Notes: a model not told the origin generated them from the letters alone. 64,000 nucleotides of DNA from Proteromonas lacertae (GCA_002245135.1 NGBS01000002.1:186001-250000); one strand, 5' to 3'; positions 42,201 through 51,251 are shown, numbered from the stretch's first letter. Program-made: numbers and translations.

Positions 42201-42485
42201 ATACGTAAATATATGCGTAACTTTATTATTCTTAAAATACTGTAGAGCTTGATCAAAGTTAACCCCATTCTTCTGACAAGTTGTATTAAATGCTACTAAC
42301 GAGTTTTCCGACAACTTAACGTCTATATTACCGAGAAAGTTCTTTATATCTACATCTGGATTAGGTGCTCCTGTATTATCAATCTCGTTCAAAAATCCTA
42401 TATTTGTCGTAGCAATAACAACTACATATAAAATTTCGATACAAAACAAAACTTTGTCAAACCTAAAACTATATCTATTAACCAT
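30224..42485 (-). CDS. Giant class C GPCR-like receptor with nine tandem AmiC/UrtA-type periplasmic-binding domains
   Basis: About 19 exons and roughly 3800 residues. ATG 42485 opens a hydrophobic leader, then nine copies of a type I periplasmic-binding fold, each ~390 residues. Copies end in a Cys-Asp/Asn-rich linker (for example IYTCNW, IYTCDW, KLCDTS, YICDLT, KSCDFT). The best-preserved copy (~33710-32590) reads like bacterial amide/urea-binding proteins: VAVVTSLTGEDEERGRGIL, INSEGGLSGNKIELDVID, FGGSWDDEYK, LLFYPG..IGESCSS, then SVATGYIQLETNNYLSRRV near its end. A 7TM_3-type domain follows at ~31320-30440, with CFSTPYHYFIILTLLIASGS and YLRVNLVVLSYSLVTSLLTV like metabotropic/GABA-B receptors, and a Ser/Thr/Arg-rich tail. 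Every exon junction from 42053 to 30577 keeps frame, so this is one gene. At least three introns are AT-AC type. It is probably a plasma-membrane sensor; ligand and G-protein coupling are unknown. Confidence 0.85.
30577..30632 (-). other. AT-AC (U12-type) intron in receptor 7TM region
   Basis: The intron starts ATATCTTTTTTTAAATG and ends with TTTTCTTAATTCATTATTTTAC. It contains the same TTTCTTAATT branch-like element as the intron at 39367-39419. It joins TFIVEF to FFSLVLFALEFVIE in frame, completing a late transmembrane helix and connecting to the last exon. At 56 nt it is longer than the neighbouring GT-AG introns. Confidence 0.72.
32085..32140 (-). other. AT-AC (U12-type) intron in receptor gene
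   Basis: The intron starts ATATCTTTTTTTG and ends TTATCCTTAATCATTTTTAC. TCCTTAATC is close to the U12 branch consensus and lies 10 nt before the terminal AC. Splicing joins LIDKENE to AEYYQNIVTGIKS in phase 2 and keeps the ninth binding domain open. The GT-AG choice in the same gap (GTTTTTATA...ACAG) breaks the frame. Confidence 0.75.
36981..37041 (-). other. Possible AT-AG U12-type intron in receptor gene
   Basis: The gap between two exons again begins ATATCTTTTTTTTTC and contains TTTCCTTTAT about 20 nt before its end, but the 3' end in frame is GATGAG. A GT-AG alternative from an internal GTCTCT site to the same acceptor also keeps frame (adding YLFFSS). The U12 assignment here is therefore only suggestive. 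Confidence 0.4.
39367..39419 (-). other. AT-AC (U12-type) intron in receptor gene
   Basis: Sense-strand intron begins ATATCTTTTTTTAATG and ends TTTCTTAATTGATATAC. The 5' site resembles the U12 consensus ATATCCTTT, and TTTCTTAATT resembles the U12 branch site TTCCTTAAC, placed 9 nt before the AC end. Removal joins CEANTIV to YSRTIDNSLYPALNYL in frame. The result matches the family pattern GEECSNVFYTGAAPNQ..PA..YL. The only nearby GT-AG alternative (GTTATATC...CTAG) gives an immediate stop. Confidence 0.75.
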
Positions 42486-42911
42486 AACTTTTAAAAAACG
42501 AAAAAAAACACTTCAAGCCTAAACTTGTTTTAACTGTTCGTTGTTTTTTAAATACCTTTTAAGTAAAACTTAAATAAATCAAATATATTTCTACTACATC
42601 AATGCCATTACTTATAACTGTAACACTGCTGAGGAACTATACTAAGAAATGTCATTCATTTAGATAATGAAGATTTGAAGTTATATATATTTAAATTATT
42701 AATGTAGCATTATATTTTTGATATTTTAGTTTGTGAATTTACAATTGAACTATATGAAAGAAATTATGTGACATTGAGGTGCTTTCTTTTTCAATTAGTT
42801 GCAAAAATAGAATAATGGATTTTATCTATTTGAAAATAATAGTGAAAGTAAGAAAATTGTATTTAACAAAAACACAATTAAAAGTGTCGCTTCATTTGTT
42901 TTTCATTTTTT
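42486..42911. promoter_or_regulatory. Divergent intergenic region between receptor and sugar-transporter genes
   Basis: 426 bp with no convincing gene. It carries TTCAAGCCTA at 42512-42521, 26 bp before the receptor ATG, one of the motif copies listed elsewhere. The rest is AT-rich. A frame at 42779-42976 has no recognisable content, although an unrecognised first exon of the transporter could lie here. Confidence 0.45.
42512..42521. promoter_or_regulatory. TCAAGCC-type motif, receptor gene promoter
   Basis: TTCAAGCCTA on the plus strand, 26 bp upstream of the minus-strand receptor ATG, so the motif is inverted relative to that gene. Confidence 0.35.
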
Positions 42912-44529
42912 ATGTTCACAGATTTAATAATTCCAGGTATAAATCCTTTCATTTTATTTTATTACATAATATTTAATAAAATATCACATTATATATCACC
43001 CTAGGGTTAATAAATTCATTTTGTGGTTTGGCTTATGGTTATAACAACGGTATTGTAAGTGGATTAAAAGTACAAATTATAAAATACACATATCTTCCAA
43101 ACGAACGTAATGAGGATTTATTATCTGTTTATTATGTATATATTTATTGATTTAAAAAATCATTTAGGGATTATATACATCAGCTACATTGTTTGGAATG
43201 GTAGTGGGAAGTACCTTTGGTATGTGGTTTGCAAACCGATTTGGTAGAAAGAAAAGTTTACTTATGTGTGGAATTATATTATTTATACTCCCAATACTGT
43301 TAGCAATAATTGAGAATTATTGGGCGGTTTTTGTAATAAGAATTATTTTGGGTTTTGCAATTGGTTTATCAACTTGTGTTGGTCCAATGTATGTGACAGA
43401 AACTGTTGAAACTAAGTATCGTGGAAGGTTAGGTAGTATGTATCCATTAATATTAATCTTTGGAATGACATTAGCGGTATTTTTATGAATTTATTTTTAT
43501 TGTTAATAGTATTTAGCTAATTATGCATTTGCTGAAGGAGAATACAATGAAAATATCCCATTTAAGAAATGGCAATGGTCAATACAATACGCAATAGGTG
43601 CAATAATTGGATTAGGTTTGTTAATAACATTAATATGGACAAAAGAAAGTGAAGTATGGTTAAACTCAAGAAAGCTAGAAAAAGAAGCAAAGAATGAAGT
43701 AAAAACTAATATAACAGTTAATTCAATCAATATGAAATTGACTTTAAAACAAAAAATAGGTTGGTACAGTTTAGCTGTTATGTTAGGAGTATTAGCTCAA
43801 TTCTGTGGAGCAAATGCAGTTGTATTTTATAGTACAAGCATATTGAATAAAGCTGGAATGTCAAATCCTTTATTATCTGTATTTTTAATCATTGGATGTT
43901 GGAATTTCTTATGTGTATGTTTAGAGATGTATATAGTTGGTAAATGCAAAAGAAGAACAATGATGGTATGTGGTACATTTGGTTTAACAATTGGTAATAT
44001 GTTATTAGGAATAAGTTTTGAAACTGATGTTACAGCTTTAGCTATTATTGGATTAATATTATATTTGATCACTTATGAAAATAGTATTGGGTCTTTATTC
44101 TATTTATTATCAAGTGAAATATTTCCAAGGGAAATAAGCTCATCTGGTTTAAGTATTGCTGTTAGTACATCAAATGTTGGTAATATATTAGTTTCATTTT
44201 TATTCCCAGTAGTTGAAAAGGAAATTGAATCTGGACCTTGTTTCTTTATTTTTACTGGATTTACTTTTCTTTGTACCATTGGTTGCTATTTCTTCTTACC
44301 TGAAAGCAGTGGTGATATTATGGAATTGAAATCAGCTCCTGTTTCTCCTACATCAGTACTTTCACCTGCATCTCCTATAACAGAGGTTGAAATGACTGAA
44401 AAAGTAGAAAAAGCCGAAAATTCAGAACAAATTAATCCAGTTACACCAGTTGGATCTTCTGATGCTGTTTCTAAAGAAGAAGAAATTGGACAAGCTTCTA
44501 AAACTGAGAAAATAGTAAAAGAGAATTAA
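42912..44529 (+). CDS. MFS sugar transporter (hexose-transporter type)
   Basis: Four exons. The best start is ATG 42912 (MFTDLIIPG), joined by an intron ending near 43006 to a helix 1 segment with GYNNGIVSG, the counterpart of GYDTGVISG. Further introns lie at about 43136-43168 and 43478-43511. Family signatures: WFANRFGRKKSLLMCG (loop 2-3), RIILGFAIGLSTCVGPMYVT, YRGRLGSMYPL, and the PESSGDIMELK C-terminal motif (usual PET/PESxG). Twelve helices fit. The cytoplasmic tail is rich in Glu, Pro and Ser. The usual helix-7 QxxGxNxxxYY is present as QFCGANAVVFYST. Substrate is probably a hexose by family, not proven. The closest relative in the window is the partial gene at 62796-64000. The N-terminal exon is the least certain part. 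Confidence 0.82.
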
Positions 44530-44653
44530 CTAGTAAATTATCATCTTATAAATAAATTTTGTTCATGCTATATTTCAATAATAACATAATAAAATAATAA
44601 AATTCTTACTACAACAGGAGATAAATCAATTTCAATCAAGATAAAACGGTCAT

Positions 44654-44667
44654 ATTATTCAAGCCAA
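44654..44667 (+). promoter_or_regulatory. TCAAGCC-type promoter motif, EGF-repeat gene
   Basis: ATTATTCAAGCCAA, 39 bp before ATG 44707, in the same orientation as in the acetyltransferase genes. Confidence 0.5.
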
Positions 44668-44706
44668 GTTTTTCAACATTTTTTATTTTTATTTTTTTAA
44701 AGATAA

Positions 44707-45779
44707 ATGAAGATAGTTTTACTATTATATATATGCTTTATAATAACACAGGCTAGTGTCTGTCCACATTTATGCAGTGGACATGGCTCATGTATGAAAA
44801 ATGGAATTTGCCTGTGTTTTCCAGGTTGGCTAGAAGGCGATTGCTCACAACGTATATTTTTAAGTGTTATAAAATAATAGGATCTTGCCCATATGATCAT
44901 CCATACGTTGATCCGAAATATCAAATAAAAGACGAAGATAGATTGTTTTTAGAATGTAGTGGCCAAGGTGAATGCGATAGACGAACCGGATTATGTGAAT
45001 GTTATGAAGGTTATGAAGGAACAGCATGTCAGAGACAAAGTTGTCCAAATGACTGTAGTAATCATGGTGTATGTACTTCTGTCCATTTAATGAAAATTGA
45101 TAATAGTCACCATGAAGCAATGTCCTATGTAAGTGATTATAACAATTTGAATTATAATTATTGGGATATTGATCAAAGTTTTGCTTGTGTATGTGATAAA
45201 GAATATACTGGATATGACTGTAGCATGCGAAAATGCCCAATTGGATATATACCTACTAGTGATTGTGATACTCCTTCTCAATCTACACAAATATTAGAAT
45301 TTTCAAATTATTCAGATAATACAAAAGGAAGTACAGTTTATGTAGAATATATTGATAGTTTTGATAGAATTTGGTATACAGATCCAATCACAATAGATGA
45401 TGTAGAATCATGGAATTATGAATTAAATAGATTACCTGCTGGTGTAATAGATGTTGAAAATATAAATTGGAAAGCTGATGAAAAGAAATTAGAAATATTA
45501 TATGGCAAATATCAAACTGGAAGACAACCTGATTTTAAAATAATAACAAAAGAAATATTAAATGAACCACCTTATTCTCCTGCTAGTAAAGAAGCACCAG
45601 GATATCATGGTATGGTTTTAAGTTCAGTAACATACAGTGGAGATGTAAAATATAGGTCTGATGGTATTCCTGGATTAGTATGTAGTGGTAATGGTGTATG
45701 TGATGGTGAGAGTGGAATATGTGAGTGTTTCACAGGGTATTATGGTTTAGCTTGTACAGAACAATCCGAATTAATATAA
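44707..45779 (+). CDS. Secreted EGF-repeat protein
   Basis: Two exons. ATG 44707 gives a signal peptide (MKIVLLLYICFIITQA) followed at once by a first EGF-like repeat (CPHLCSGHGSCMKNGICLC). A 29-nt intron ends at 44880. Exon 2 continues with CSGQGECDRRTGLCECYEGY, CPNDCSNHGVC and a final CSGNGVCDGESGICECFTGY. Between repeats 3 and 4 lies a ~130-residue non-EGF segment with many Tyr and Asp. No transmembrane helix or GPI-type hydrophobic C-terminus is visible, so it is probably secreted or wall-associated. Proteins with this tenascin-like EGF pattern are common in protists and algae, with no fixed function. A TCAAGCC motif at 44654-44667 precedes the start by 40 bp. Confidence 0.78.
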
Positions 45780-45861
45780 TTATTTGTATTATATATAGAG
45801 TGTGTTGTTTTAATTCATTCATTTTCATAATAGAATTGACAAACAAAAAGCTTGATCATAA

Positions 45862-47290
45862 TGGGTATTTTTGTAATTTTCTAATTATGTAATAGAGTTA
45901 CCAGCTGGCCTTGTTGATAAAACACTCTATGAGGATATGCAGAAGCAGCTCAACAAGAGAGGGTTAAGTAGAGATGAAGAAGAAGAAATGGCGCGAAAAA
46001 GAGCCAAAATAGAAGGTATATAAGAATAATATATTATTAAAGATGATCGTGCAAATGCTCCAAATAAATCCCCTTTTGCTTTTAACTCGAATGAGATTAT
46101 AAGAATTCATATTGGTATTATTTAATTTATATCGTATATGTAGTGAAAAATGTAGAAGAATTTCATAATCAAGGTGGAATAACCTATAATCCAGAATTTT
46201 CTCACCAAATGTTTGATTCTGAAGTAATTGTCGGTTATTCAAACCCTAAAATAGACATATATTATAATGCATACACTCTTCAATCTCATTATACATTTAC
46301 ATACGATAGTTGTGTTGATCACATAGATTGTATATATATCCATAGTTATATCTCATATTCATAGTGGAAGAAAGTGACTTATTGCAAGATGACGTAAGAA
46401 AATGTATTTCATTAGGTTTAGCAGAAGACAATTGTACAAAAGAAGATTTTGAATTAAGTTTAACAAACCCACCCAAAGCCGAATTTGGTAATATCATTTA
46501 TGAAGGAAATTGTGGAAATGCATCCAACGATATCATTCAAATATCACGTTCAAATTTCCAAGATCCTAAAATAAAGTCGTTTCATGAAAGAGCTCAAAGA
46601 TTATCCTTTTGGGAGATAGAAGCTGCTTCACTAATTGAGTTAGATGATCCAAGATGGGAAGTGATCTATTTATATAATAAAACAGCTGATTTATTTATTG
46701 GTTACATAACATTATTTCATTTTTATTCACCCTTTAAACATATTCAGAATAATGATAATAATAGTGATAAACCTGAAATATTAAGAATCTGTCAAGCATT
46801 AATTATTCCCCCTTATCAACATAGAGGATATATGAAACAATGTTTTGACTTGTTATATGATATTGTTAAGAAGGAAGGCGCATATTGTGAAATTAATGTT
46901 GAATCTCCATCTGATCAATTCACTAATATGAGAGATTTGTATGATTTAAGTCAATTTTTTAATTTGATTAATGTGCCAAATGAACCAAATATGATTGAGA
47001 AAAATGACTTAGAGAAATATTATGTTGATTTTCATATTACTAAAAAACAGATTATTATGCTGTATGAAGTTAAGATGTTATATAACATTCAGGAAAAAGA
47101 GAATAATAGTAAAGTATTGGTTGATAAATATAGACATATGATCAAAAAGAGAATTTATAAAGAAAAGATTGATATGTTGAGAGAATCATCTAGAAATGAG
47201 AGAGTTGAGTGGTTGCAGAATGAATTTACATACATTTTAAATAATTACAGTAAGTTGTTGGAGAAATTGAAAGTAATTTTGAAATTATAA
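45862..47290 (+). CDS. HAT1: Type B histone acetyltransferase HAT1 catalytic subunit
   Basis: Five exons from ATG 45862, which is split from its second codon by a 31-nt intron. Exon 2 gives ELPAGLVDKTLYEDMQKQL, then a basic-acidic stretch (MARKRAKIE). Later exons contain the HAT1 N-terminal fold (VEEFHNQGGITYNPEFSHQM, VIVGYSNPKIDIYY) and the GNAT core: FHERAQRLSFWEIEAASLIE, DPRWEVIYLYNK, ALIIPPYQHRGYMKQCFDLL and INVESPSD..TNMRDLYDL. All align in order with human HAT1, which acetylates new histone H4 at K5 and K12 with RbAp46/48. The acetyl-CoA loop reads QHRGYM rather than the strict QxxGxG/A, a mild deviation. The C-terminal ~90 residues are helical and charged. The stop is at 47288-47290, 95 bp before the convergent acetyltransferase gene. 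Confidence 0.88.
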
Positions 47291-47385
47291 TTGTTTTGTT
47301 ATTATTATTTTCTATAACATTTTTACATTTGTTTTTGTTAATTCAATATATTCCAAAGAATAAAATAATATATAAAAACCAATAA

Positions 47386-48027
47386 TTATGGATATTCCAA
47401 TAATGCTGCTTTTCTTTCATCTTCATTCGTTATACTTCTTACTACACGACAAGGATTTCCTACTGCAACACAATCACTTGGAATATCTTTGCCAACTACA
47501 CTTCCACTACCAATTATTACTCTATCACCAACAGTAACACCTGGAGTAAATGTAACACTTCCACCAATTACACAATCCTCACCAATATTTATAGGCATAC
47601 CATATTCCCAACCATCTGCTCGTAATTTATAATCCATTGGATGATTTACATCATAAATACTAGTTCTTGGACCAAATGTGGTTCTATCACCTACTGTAAC
47701 TGGACATATATCCATTACGATTGAATCGGCATTAAAGTATACACCTTCACCGAAATGACAACGAAAACCATACTCAGTACGAATTGGTGGTTCTAAGTAA
47801 AAATTTGTCTTTGATGCAGGAAATATTTGATGTAGCAAATCCATTCGATATTCTTCTTCCTCATAATTAGCTCCATTATATCTCTTTACAAGCATTCTTA
47901 CATCAACAAATTCTTTGTGTATCTCAGGATCTACTGGACAAGAAGGGTTGTATAAATCTCCTGCTTCTAGTCTTTCTCTCTGTGTTCTTTTATCATTTGG
48001 ATCAACAGTTTTCTCTTTTGATGGCAT
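47386..48027 (-). CDS. Maltose/galactoside O-acetyltransferase-like enzyme (copy 1)
   Basis: Single exon, 213 residues, the usual length for bacterial maa/lacA-type enzymes. An N-terminal Mac-type helical segment (QRERLEAGDLYNPSCPVDPE) precedes the left-handed beta helix of hexapeptide repeats. The catalytic His lies in YDVNHPMDYKLRADGWEYG (family THPxxxxxRxxxxExG). The acetyl-CoA end is VTVGDRVIIGSGSVVGKDIP then VAVGNPCRVVRSI. It transfers acetyl from acetyl-CoA to a sugar hydroxyl in the cytosol. It is more divergent from the other two copies than they are from each other. It is divergent from the MFS gene across 139 bp. Lack of introns and close similarity to bacterial enzymes suggest acquisition from bacteria (inference). 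Confidence 0.85.
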   Translation of the reverse strand: MPSKEKTVDPNDKRTQRERLEAGDLYNPSCPVDPEIHKEFVDVRMLVKRYNGANYEEEEYRMDLLHQIFPASKTNFYLEPPIRTEYGFRCHFGEGVYFNADSIVMDICPVTVGDRTTFGPRTSIYDVNHPMDYKLRADGWEYGMPINIGEDCVIGGSVTFTPGVTVGDRVIIGSGSVVGKDIPSDCVAVGNPCRVVRSITNEDERKAALLEYP

Positions 48028-48135
48028 ATTTTCGGAAGAATAAAGATCTTATTATTGTGTTTAGTTTTTGAAATATTAGATTGAAATATGTTTTTCTAAT
48101 TAAGAAGAATCTGTCTTTTTTTTAAGTATAAATAC

Positions 48136-48149
48136 TTGGCTCGTGAATT
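48136..48149. promoter_or_regulatory. GGCTTGA-like motif upstream of the intronless MFS gene
   Basis: TTGGCTCGTGAATT, followed by GTGTCTCAAT, 17 bp before ATG 48167. The segment also resembles the plus-strand text upstream of acetyltransferase copies 2 and 3 (TTGGCTTGA.TAATTGTGTTT). Confidence 0.35.
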
Positions 48150-48166
48150 GTGTCTCAATATTAAAA

Positions 48167-49441
48167 ATGCAATTAACAGCTAATAAAACAATATTTCTTT
48201 CAAAATTTGTTGGAAGTTTTGTTGGACTGTTTCTTGAGGGTATGCTAGATGTGGCAAATGGAGTTATATTACCTTTAATTAAGAAATATCATGGTTTTAA
48301 CTACAAATTTTATAGTCTCATGCTTACACTATCTGGAATATTTGGAATCACATTTTCATACATCACAGCTTTTGTTATTAAGAAGTTTGGCTACAGATAT
48401 TCCTATTTCTGTGCGTACATGTGTTATATTCTTGGATACCTTGGTTTTTATTATGTGGAAGCACCTGCTTTAATTGTAGTGAGTTATATTATTATTATAA
48501 TTGGTCAAAATTTTATTGATCTTTCTGCTAATTCTTTGGGTAGTGCAATATATATAAAATATGTAGCTATTATGTTTTCATTGTCTAATTGCATTTATGG
48601 AGTTGGTTCATTAGTAGGTCCTCCATTTATTCAATTATTAGAGAATACTCAAAAATCATGGTGTTATAAGGAGTATAGTTTAATGTTACTTATCCCAGTT
48701 GGTATATCATTTATTATATCAATCTTTACTCCCTATGATAAAGATACAGGATATGAAAGAAAGCCAGAAAATGCAAAACCATCTGAAGATGTAAAAACAG
48801 TAGAAAAGAGACTAACTTCTAAAGAAGTATTCTTTTCATCAAGAGCAATGTTAATGACAATTATTTTAGGACTGTTCACACTTTGTGAGAAATCAACAAC
48901 TGCATGGGGCTATTTATATGCAACTGAATATCTTCATCAAGATTCTACAATTGGTAATAATTATTTGACATACTTTTTTATGATTTTCACTATATCAAGA
49001 TTTGTCAATGGATTTATAACCGAGAAGATTGGTTTTTTCCCTATGTTGGAAATTATTGGAACAATGGTTTGTATTTTGTCATTAATAGGATTTAGTTTTA
49101 CAGAAGGAACAACAGGATTATATTTTTTAGCTAGTTGTGGCTATTTTGTTTCTACATTTTGGCCTTGTATGTTAGGTGTAATAATCGAAGTATATAAAGG
49201 CAATGCAGAAACAGCAACAGGATGTATATTACCAGGTCAAGGAGTAATGATAATGTTGGTTAATTCTGTTCTTGGAATAATCAATGATTCATTTGGAAAT
49301 CAATATGCTTATATGATTTCGATGGCTTTTTGTGCTGTTGCTTTGTCATTGACAATCTTCTTACATTGTATGGTATATTTAGAAAGAAAAGAAGAACAAA
49401 AGAAGAACAAAAATAACTTATTAACAAATGAAAATATATAA
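48167..49441 (+). CDS. MFS transporter, intronless
   Basis: Single exon, about 424 residues. Start placed at ATG 48167 (MQLTANKTIFLSKFVGSFVG), because the upstream extension to 48143 would need a GTG start. About twelve hydrophobic segments with a central charged loop (YDKDTGYERKPENAKPSEDV) fit the MFS fold. The pattern LEGMLDVANGVILPLIKKYH in helix 1 and GSLVGPPFIQLLE in helix 5 recall the FucP/DHA1-like carbohydrate-transporter branch rather than the hexose-transporter branch seen elsewhere in this window. The substrate is unknown. It lies between three sugar acetyltransferase genes, so transport of the same sugars is a fair guess. It is convergent with the acetyltransferase at 49527, only 85 bp away. 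Confidence 0.75.
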   Translation: MQLTANKTIFLSKFVGSFVGLFLEGMLDVANGVILPLIKKYHGFNYKFYSLMLTLSGIFGITFSYITAFVIKKFGYRYSYFCAYMCYILGYLGFYYVEAPALIVVSYIIIIIGQNFIDLSANSLGSAIYIKYVAIMFSLSNCIYGVGSLVGPPFIQLLENTQKSWCYKEYSLMLLIPVGISFIISIFTPYDKDTGYERKPENAKPSEDVKTVEKRLTSKEVFFSSRAMLMTIILGLFTLCEKSTTAWGYLYATEYLHQDSTIGNNYLTYFFMIFTISRFVNGFITEKIGFFPMLEIIGTMVCILSLIGFSFTEGTTGLYFLASCGYFVSTFWPCMLGVIIEVYKGNAETATGCILPGQGVMIMLVNSVLGIINDSFGNQYAYMISMAFCAVALSLTIFLHCMVYLERKEEQKKNKNNLLTNENI

Positions 49442-49526
49442 TAAAATTAATAAATTATAATATATTTATTTTATTGTTCAATTTCAAAAAAGAAATCATA
49501 AAATAGATTTAATTATTCTTATAAAG

Positions 49527-50138
49527 TTAACTACTAGCATATTCTGTAGCAGCTGCTTGTCTTTCTTCTGCACTTTTTATTTGTTTAATAACATGACAAG
49601 GGTTTCCAACAGCTACACAGTCACTTGGAATATCTTTACATACTACACTTCCACTTCCTATCACTGTTCTATCACCTACAGTAACACCAGCTACAAATAC
49701 TGTTGAACCACCTACAAAACAGTCTTCACCAACTGTTATTGGCTTACCTAACTCTAAACCACTGTTTCTTTCATTATGATCAATTGGGTGAGTTGCTGCA
49801 TAAAAACTAGCTCTTGGACCAAACCAACTTCTCGCACCTATTCTTATTGGACATATATCAAGGATAATAGCGTTATAATTCATATATGATCCTTCTCCAA
49901 AGTAACAATTATCACCATAATCAACATGAAGTGGTGGTTCGATATAAAATGGTTTTGGACAATTCGGGAATATTTCATGAAGTAATTTAATTCTATATTC
50001 TTCTTCACCTGGGTAAGTCTCATTAAACTTCTTAACTATTTTCCTGACTTCAATAAAACGTTTTCTAATCTCTGGATCAGTTGGGTCATAAAGCTCTCCT
50101 GCAATCATTTTTTCTCTTTCTGTTTTGGTTTCACTCAT
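49527..50138 (-). CDS. Maltose/galactoside O-acetyltransferase-like enzyme (copy 2)
   Basis: Single exon. Start placed at ATG 50138 (MSETKTEREKMIAGELYDPT), which matches the start of copy 3; a longer in-frame extension to 50204 overlaps the conserved promoter segment and is probably not translated. The Mac-type N-terminus is followed by hexapeptide repeats, catalytic His in FYAATHPIDHNERNSGLELG, and the C-terminal GSGSVVCKDIPSDCVAVGNP. The function is as for copy 1. The last ~95 residues are almost identical to copy 3 at protein and DNA level while the first ~100 differ more, suggesting gene conversion. Confidence 0.85.
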   Translation of the reverse strand: MSETKTEREKMIAGELYDPTDPEIRKRFIEVRKIVKKFNETYPGEEEYRIKLLHEIFPNCPKPFYIEPPLHVDYGDNCYFGEGSYMNYNAIILDICPIRIGARSWFGPRASFYAATHPIDHNERNSGLELGKPITVGEDCFVGGSTVFVAGVTVGDRTVIGSGSVVCKDIPSDCVAVGNPCHVIKQIKSAEERQAAATEYASS

Positions 50139-50170
50139 TTTTGGATTTATATTTCTAAAATGACAAACTA

Positions 50171-50184
50171 TTGGCTTGAGTAAT
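50171..50184 (-). promoter_or_regulatory. TCAAGCC-type promoter motif, acetyltransferase copy 2
   Basis: Reads ATTACTCAAGCCAA on the gene strand, 32 bp before the ATG at 50138. It is part of a block conserved with copy 3. Confidence 0.5.
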
Positions 50185-50424
50185 TGTGTTTCAATTCTTA
50201 ACAAAAAAAAAGAAACACAAATAAGTGTTATTTATCTGCTACACTTAACTAGATGATATATTACTATTTAAAATCAACCATTTATTTTTTTCTGTTGATA
50301 TTTTAAGTGTTTATGACTTTATTAATACAAAAAATATAATGAAGTAAATGTTATGTCTTTTCAAATACAAAACATATTCTCTTATTATAATGAATACTAC
50401 TTTAAAAAGTGAATATTATTTTCA

Positions 50425-51036
50425 TTAACTACTAGCATATTGTTTAACAGCAGCTTGTTTATCGTCTGGATTATTTAAGTGTTTAATAACATGACAAGGG
50501 TTTCCAACAGCTACACAGTCACTTGGAATATCTTTACATACTACACTTCCACTTCCTATCACTGTTCTATCACCAACAGTAACACCAGCTACAAATACTG
50601 TTGAACCACCTACAAAACAGTCTTCACCAACTGTTATTGGCTTACCTAACTCTAAACCACTGTTTCTTTCATTATGATCAATTGGGTGAGTTGCTGCATA
50701 AAAACTAGCTCTTGGACCAAATAAAGTTCTTGCTCCTATTCTTATTGGGCAGACATCAAGTATTACAGCATCAAAATTCATGTATACACCTTCACCAAAG
50801 TAACAGTTCCAACCATAATCAACATGAAGTGGTGGTTCGATATAAAATGGTTTTGGACAATTAGGAAATATTTCATGAAGCAATTTATTCCTGTATTCTT
50901 CTTCATCAGGGTCAGTTGCGTTAAACTTCTTAACTATTTTCCTGACTGCAACATACTCCTTTCTTAGCGATGGCTCCATTGCATTATAAAGCTCTCCTGC
51001 AATCATCTTCTCTTTTTCTGTTTTGGTTTCACTCAT
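50425..51036 (-). CDS. Maltose/galactoside O-acetyltransferase-like enzyme (copy 3)
   Basis: Single exon, 203 residues, tandem duplicate of copy 2 (same strand, ~290 bp apart). It begins MSETKTEKEKMIAGELYNAM and shows the same hexapeptide beta helix, the same catalytic THPIDHNERNS region, and the same GNPCHVIK ending. Its upstream region shares a ~45-bp block with copy 2, including TTGGCTTGAATAAT at 51071-51084, so the promoter was duplicated with the gene. Both copies have all family residues I can check and look functional. Confidence 0.86.
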   Translation of the reverse strand: MSETKTEKEKMIAGELYNAMEPSLRKEYVAVRKIVKKFNATDPDEEEYRNKLLHEIFPNCPKPFYIEPPLHVDYGWNCYFGEGVYMNFDAVILDVCPIRIGARTLFGPRASFYAATHPIDHNERNSGLELGKPITVGEDCFVGGSTVFVAGVTVGDRTVIGSGSVVCKDIPSDCVAVGNPCHVIKHLNNPDDKQAAVKQYASS

Positions 51037-51070
51037 TTTTGGATTATTAATTTTCTAAAATGACAAACTA

Positions 51071-51084
51071 TTGGCTTGAATAAT
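51071..51084 (-). promoter_or_regulatory. TCAAGCC-type promoter motif, acetyltransferase copy 3
   Basis: Reads ATTATTCAAGCCAA on the gene strand, 34 bp before the ATG at 51036. The 14 bases are identical to those upstream of the EGF gene, which has no other similarity to this gene. Confidence 0.5.
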
Positions 51085-51251
51085 TGTGTTTTTGACTTTA
51101 CATTTTTAGATTTAACAAATTGGAACACAAATACAATTAAACATCATGCATTATTATAATACATTATTATTCATTTTTAATTATAACATCTCACGTAACT
51201 AAATAAATAATTTAAAATACACATAGAAAACACGTATGTATGTGTAGAACA

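Noticed and set aside
30224-42485. Several separate receptor-like genes instead of one
   Set aside because: All junctions I tested splice in frame with normal signals, no internal signal peptide or polyadenylation-like gap is evident, and only one 7TM domain is present at the end.
44772-44880. Start of the EGF gene at 44772
   Set aside because: That frame is a shadow; ATG 44707 gives a signal peptide and an EGF repeat, and the 29-nt intron ending at 44880 joins exon 2 in frame.
48143-48166. Upstream extension of the intronless MFS gene
   Set aside because: It would require a GTG start; the first ATG at 48167 begins directly before helix 1.
50139-50204. N-terminal extension of acetyltransferase copy 2
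   Set aside because: The segment is shared with the promoter of copy 3 at DNA level, and copy 3 starts at the equivalent of 50138.
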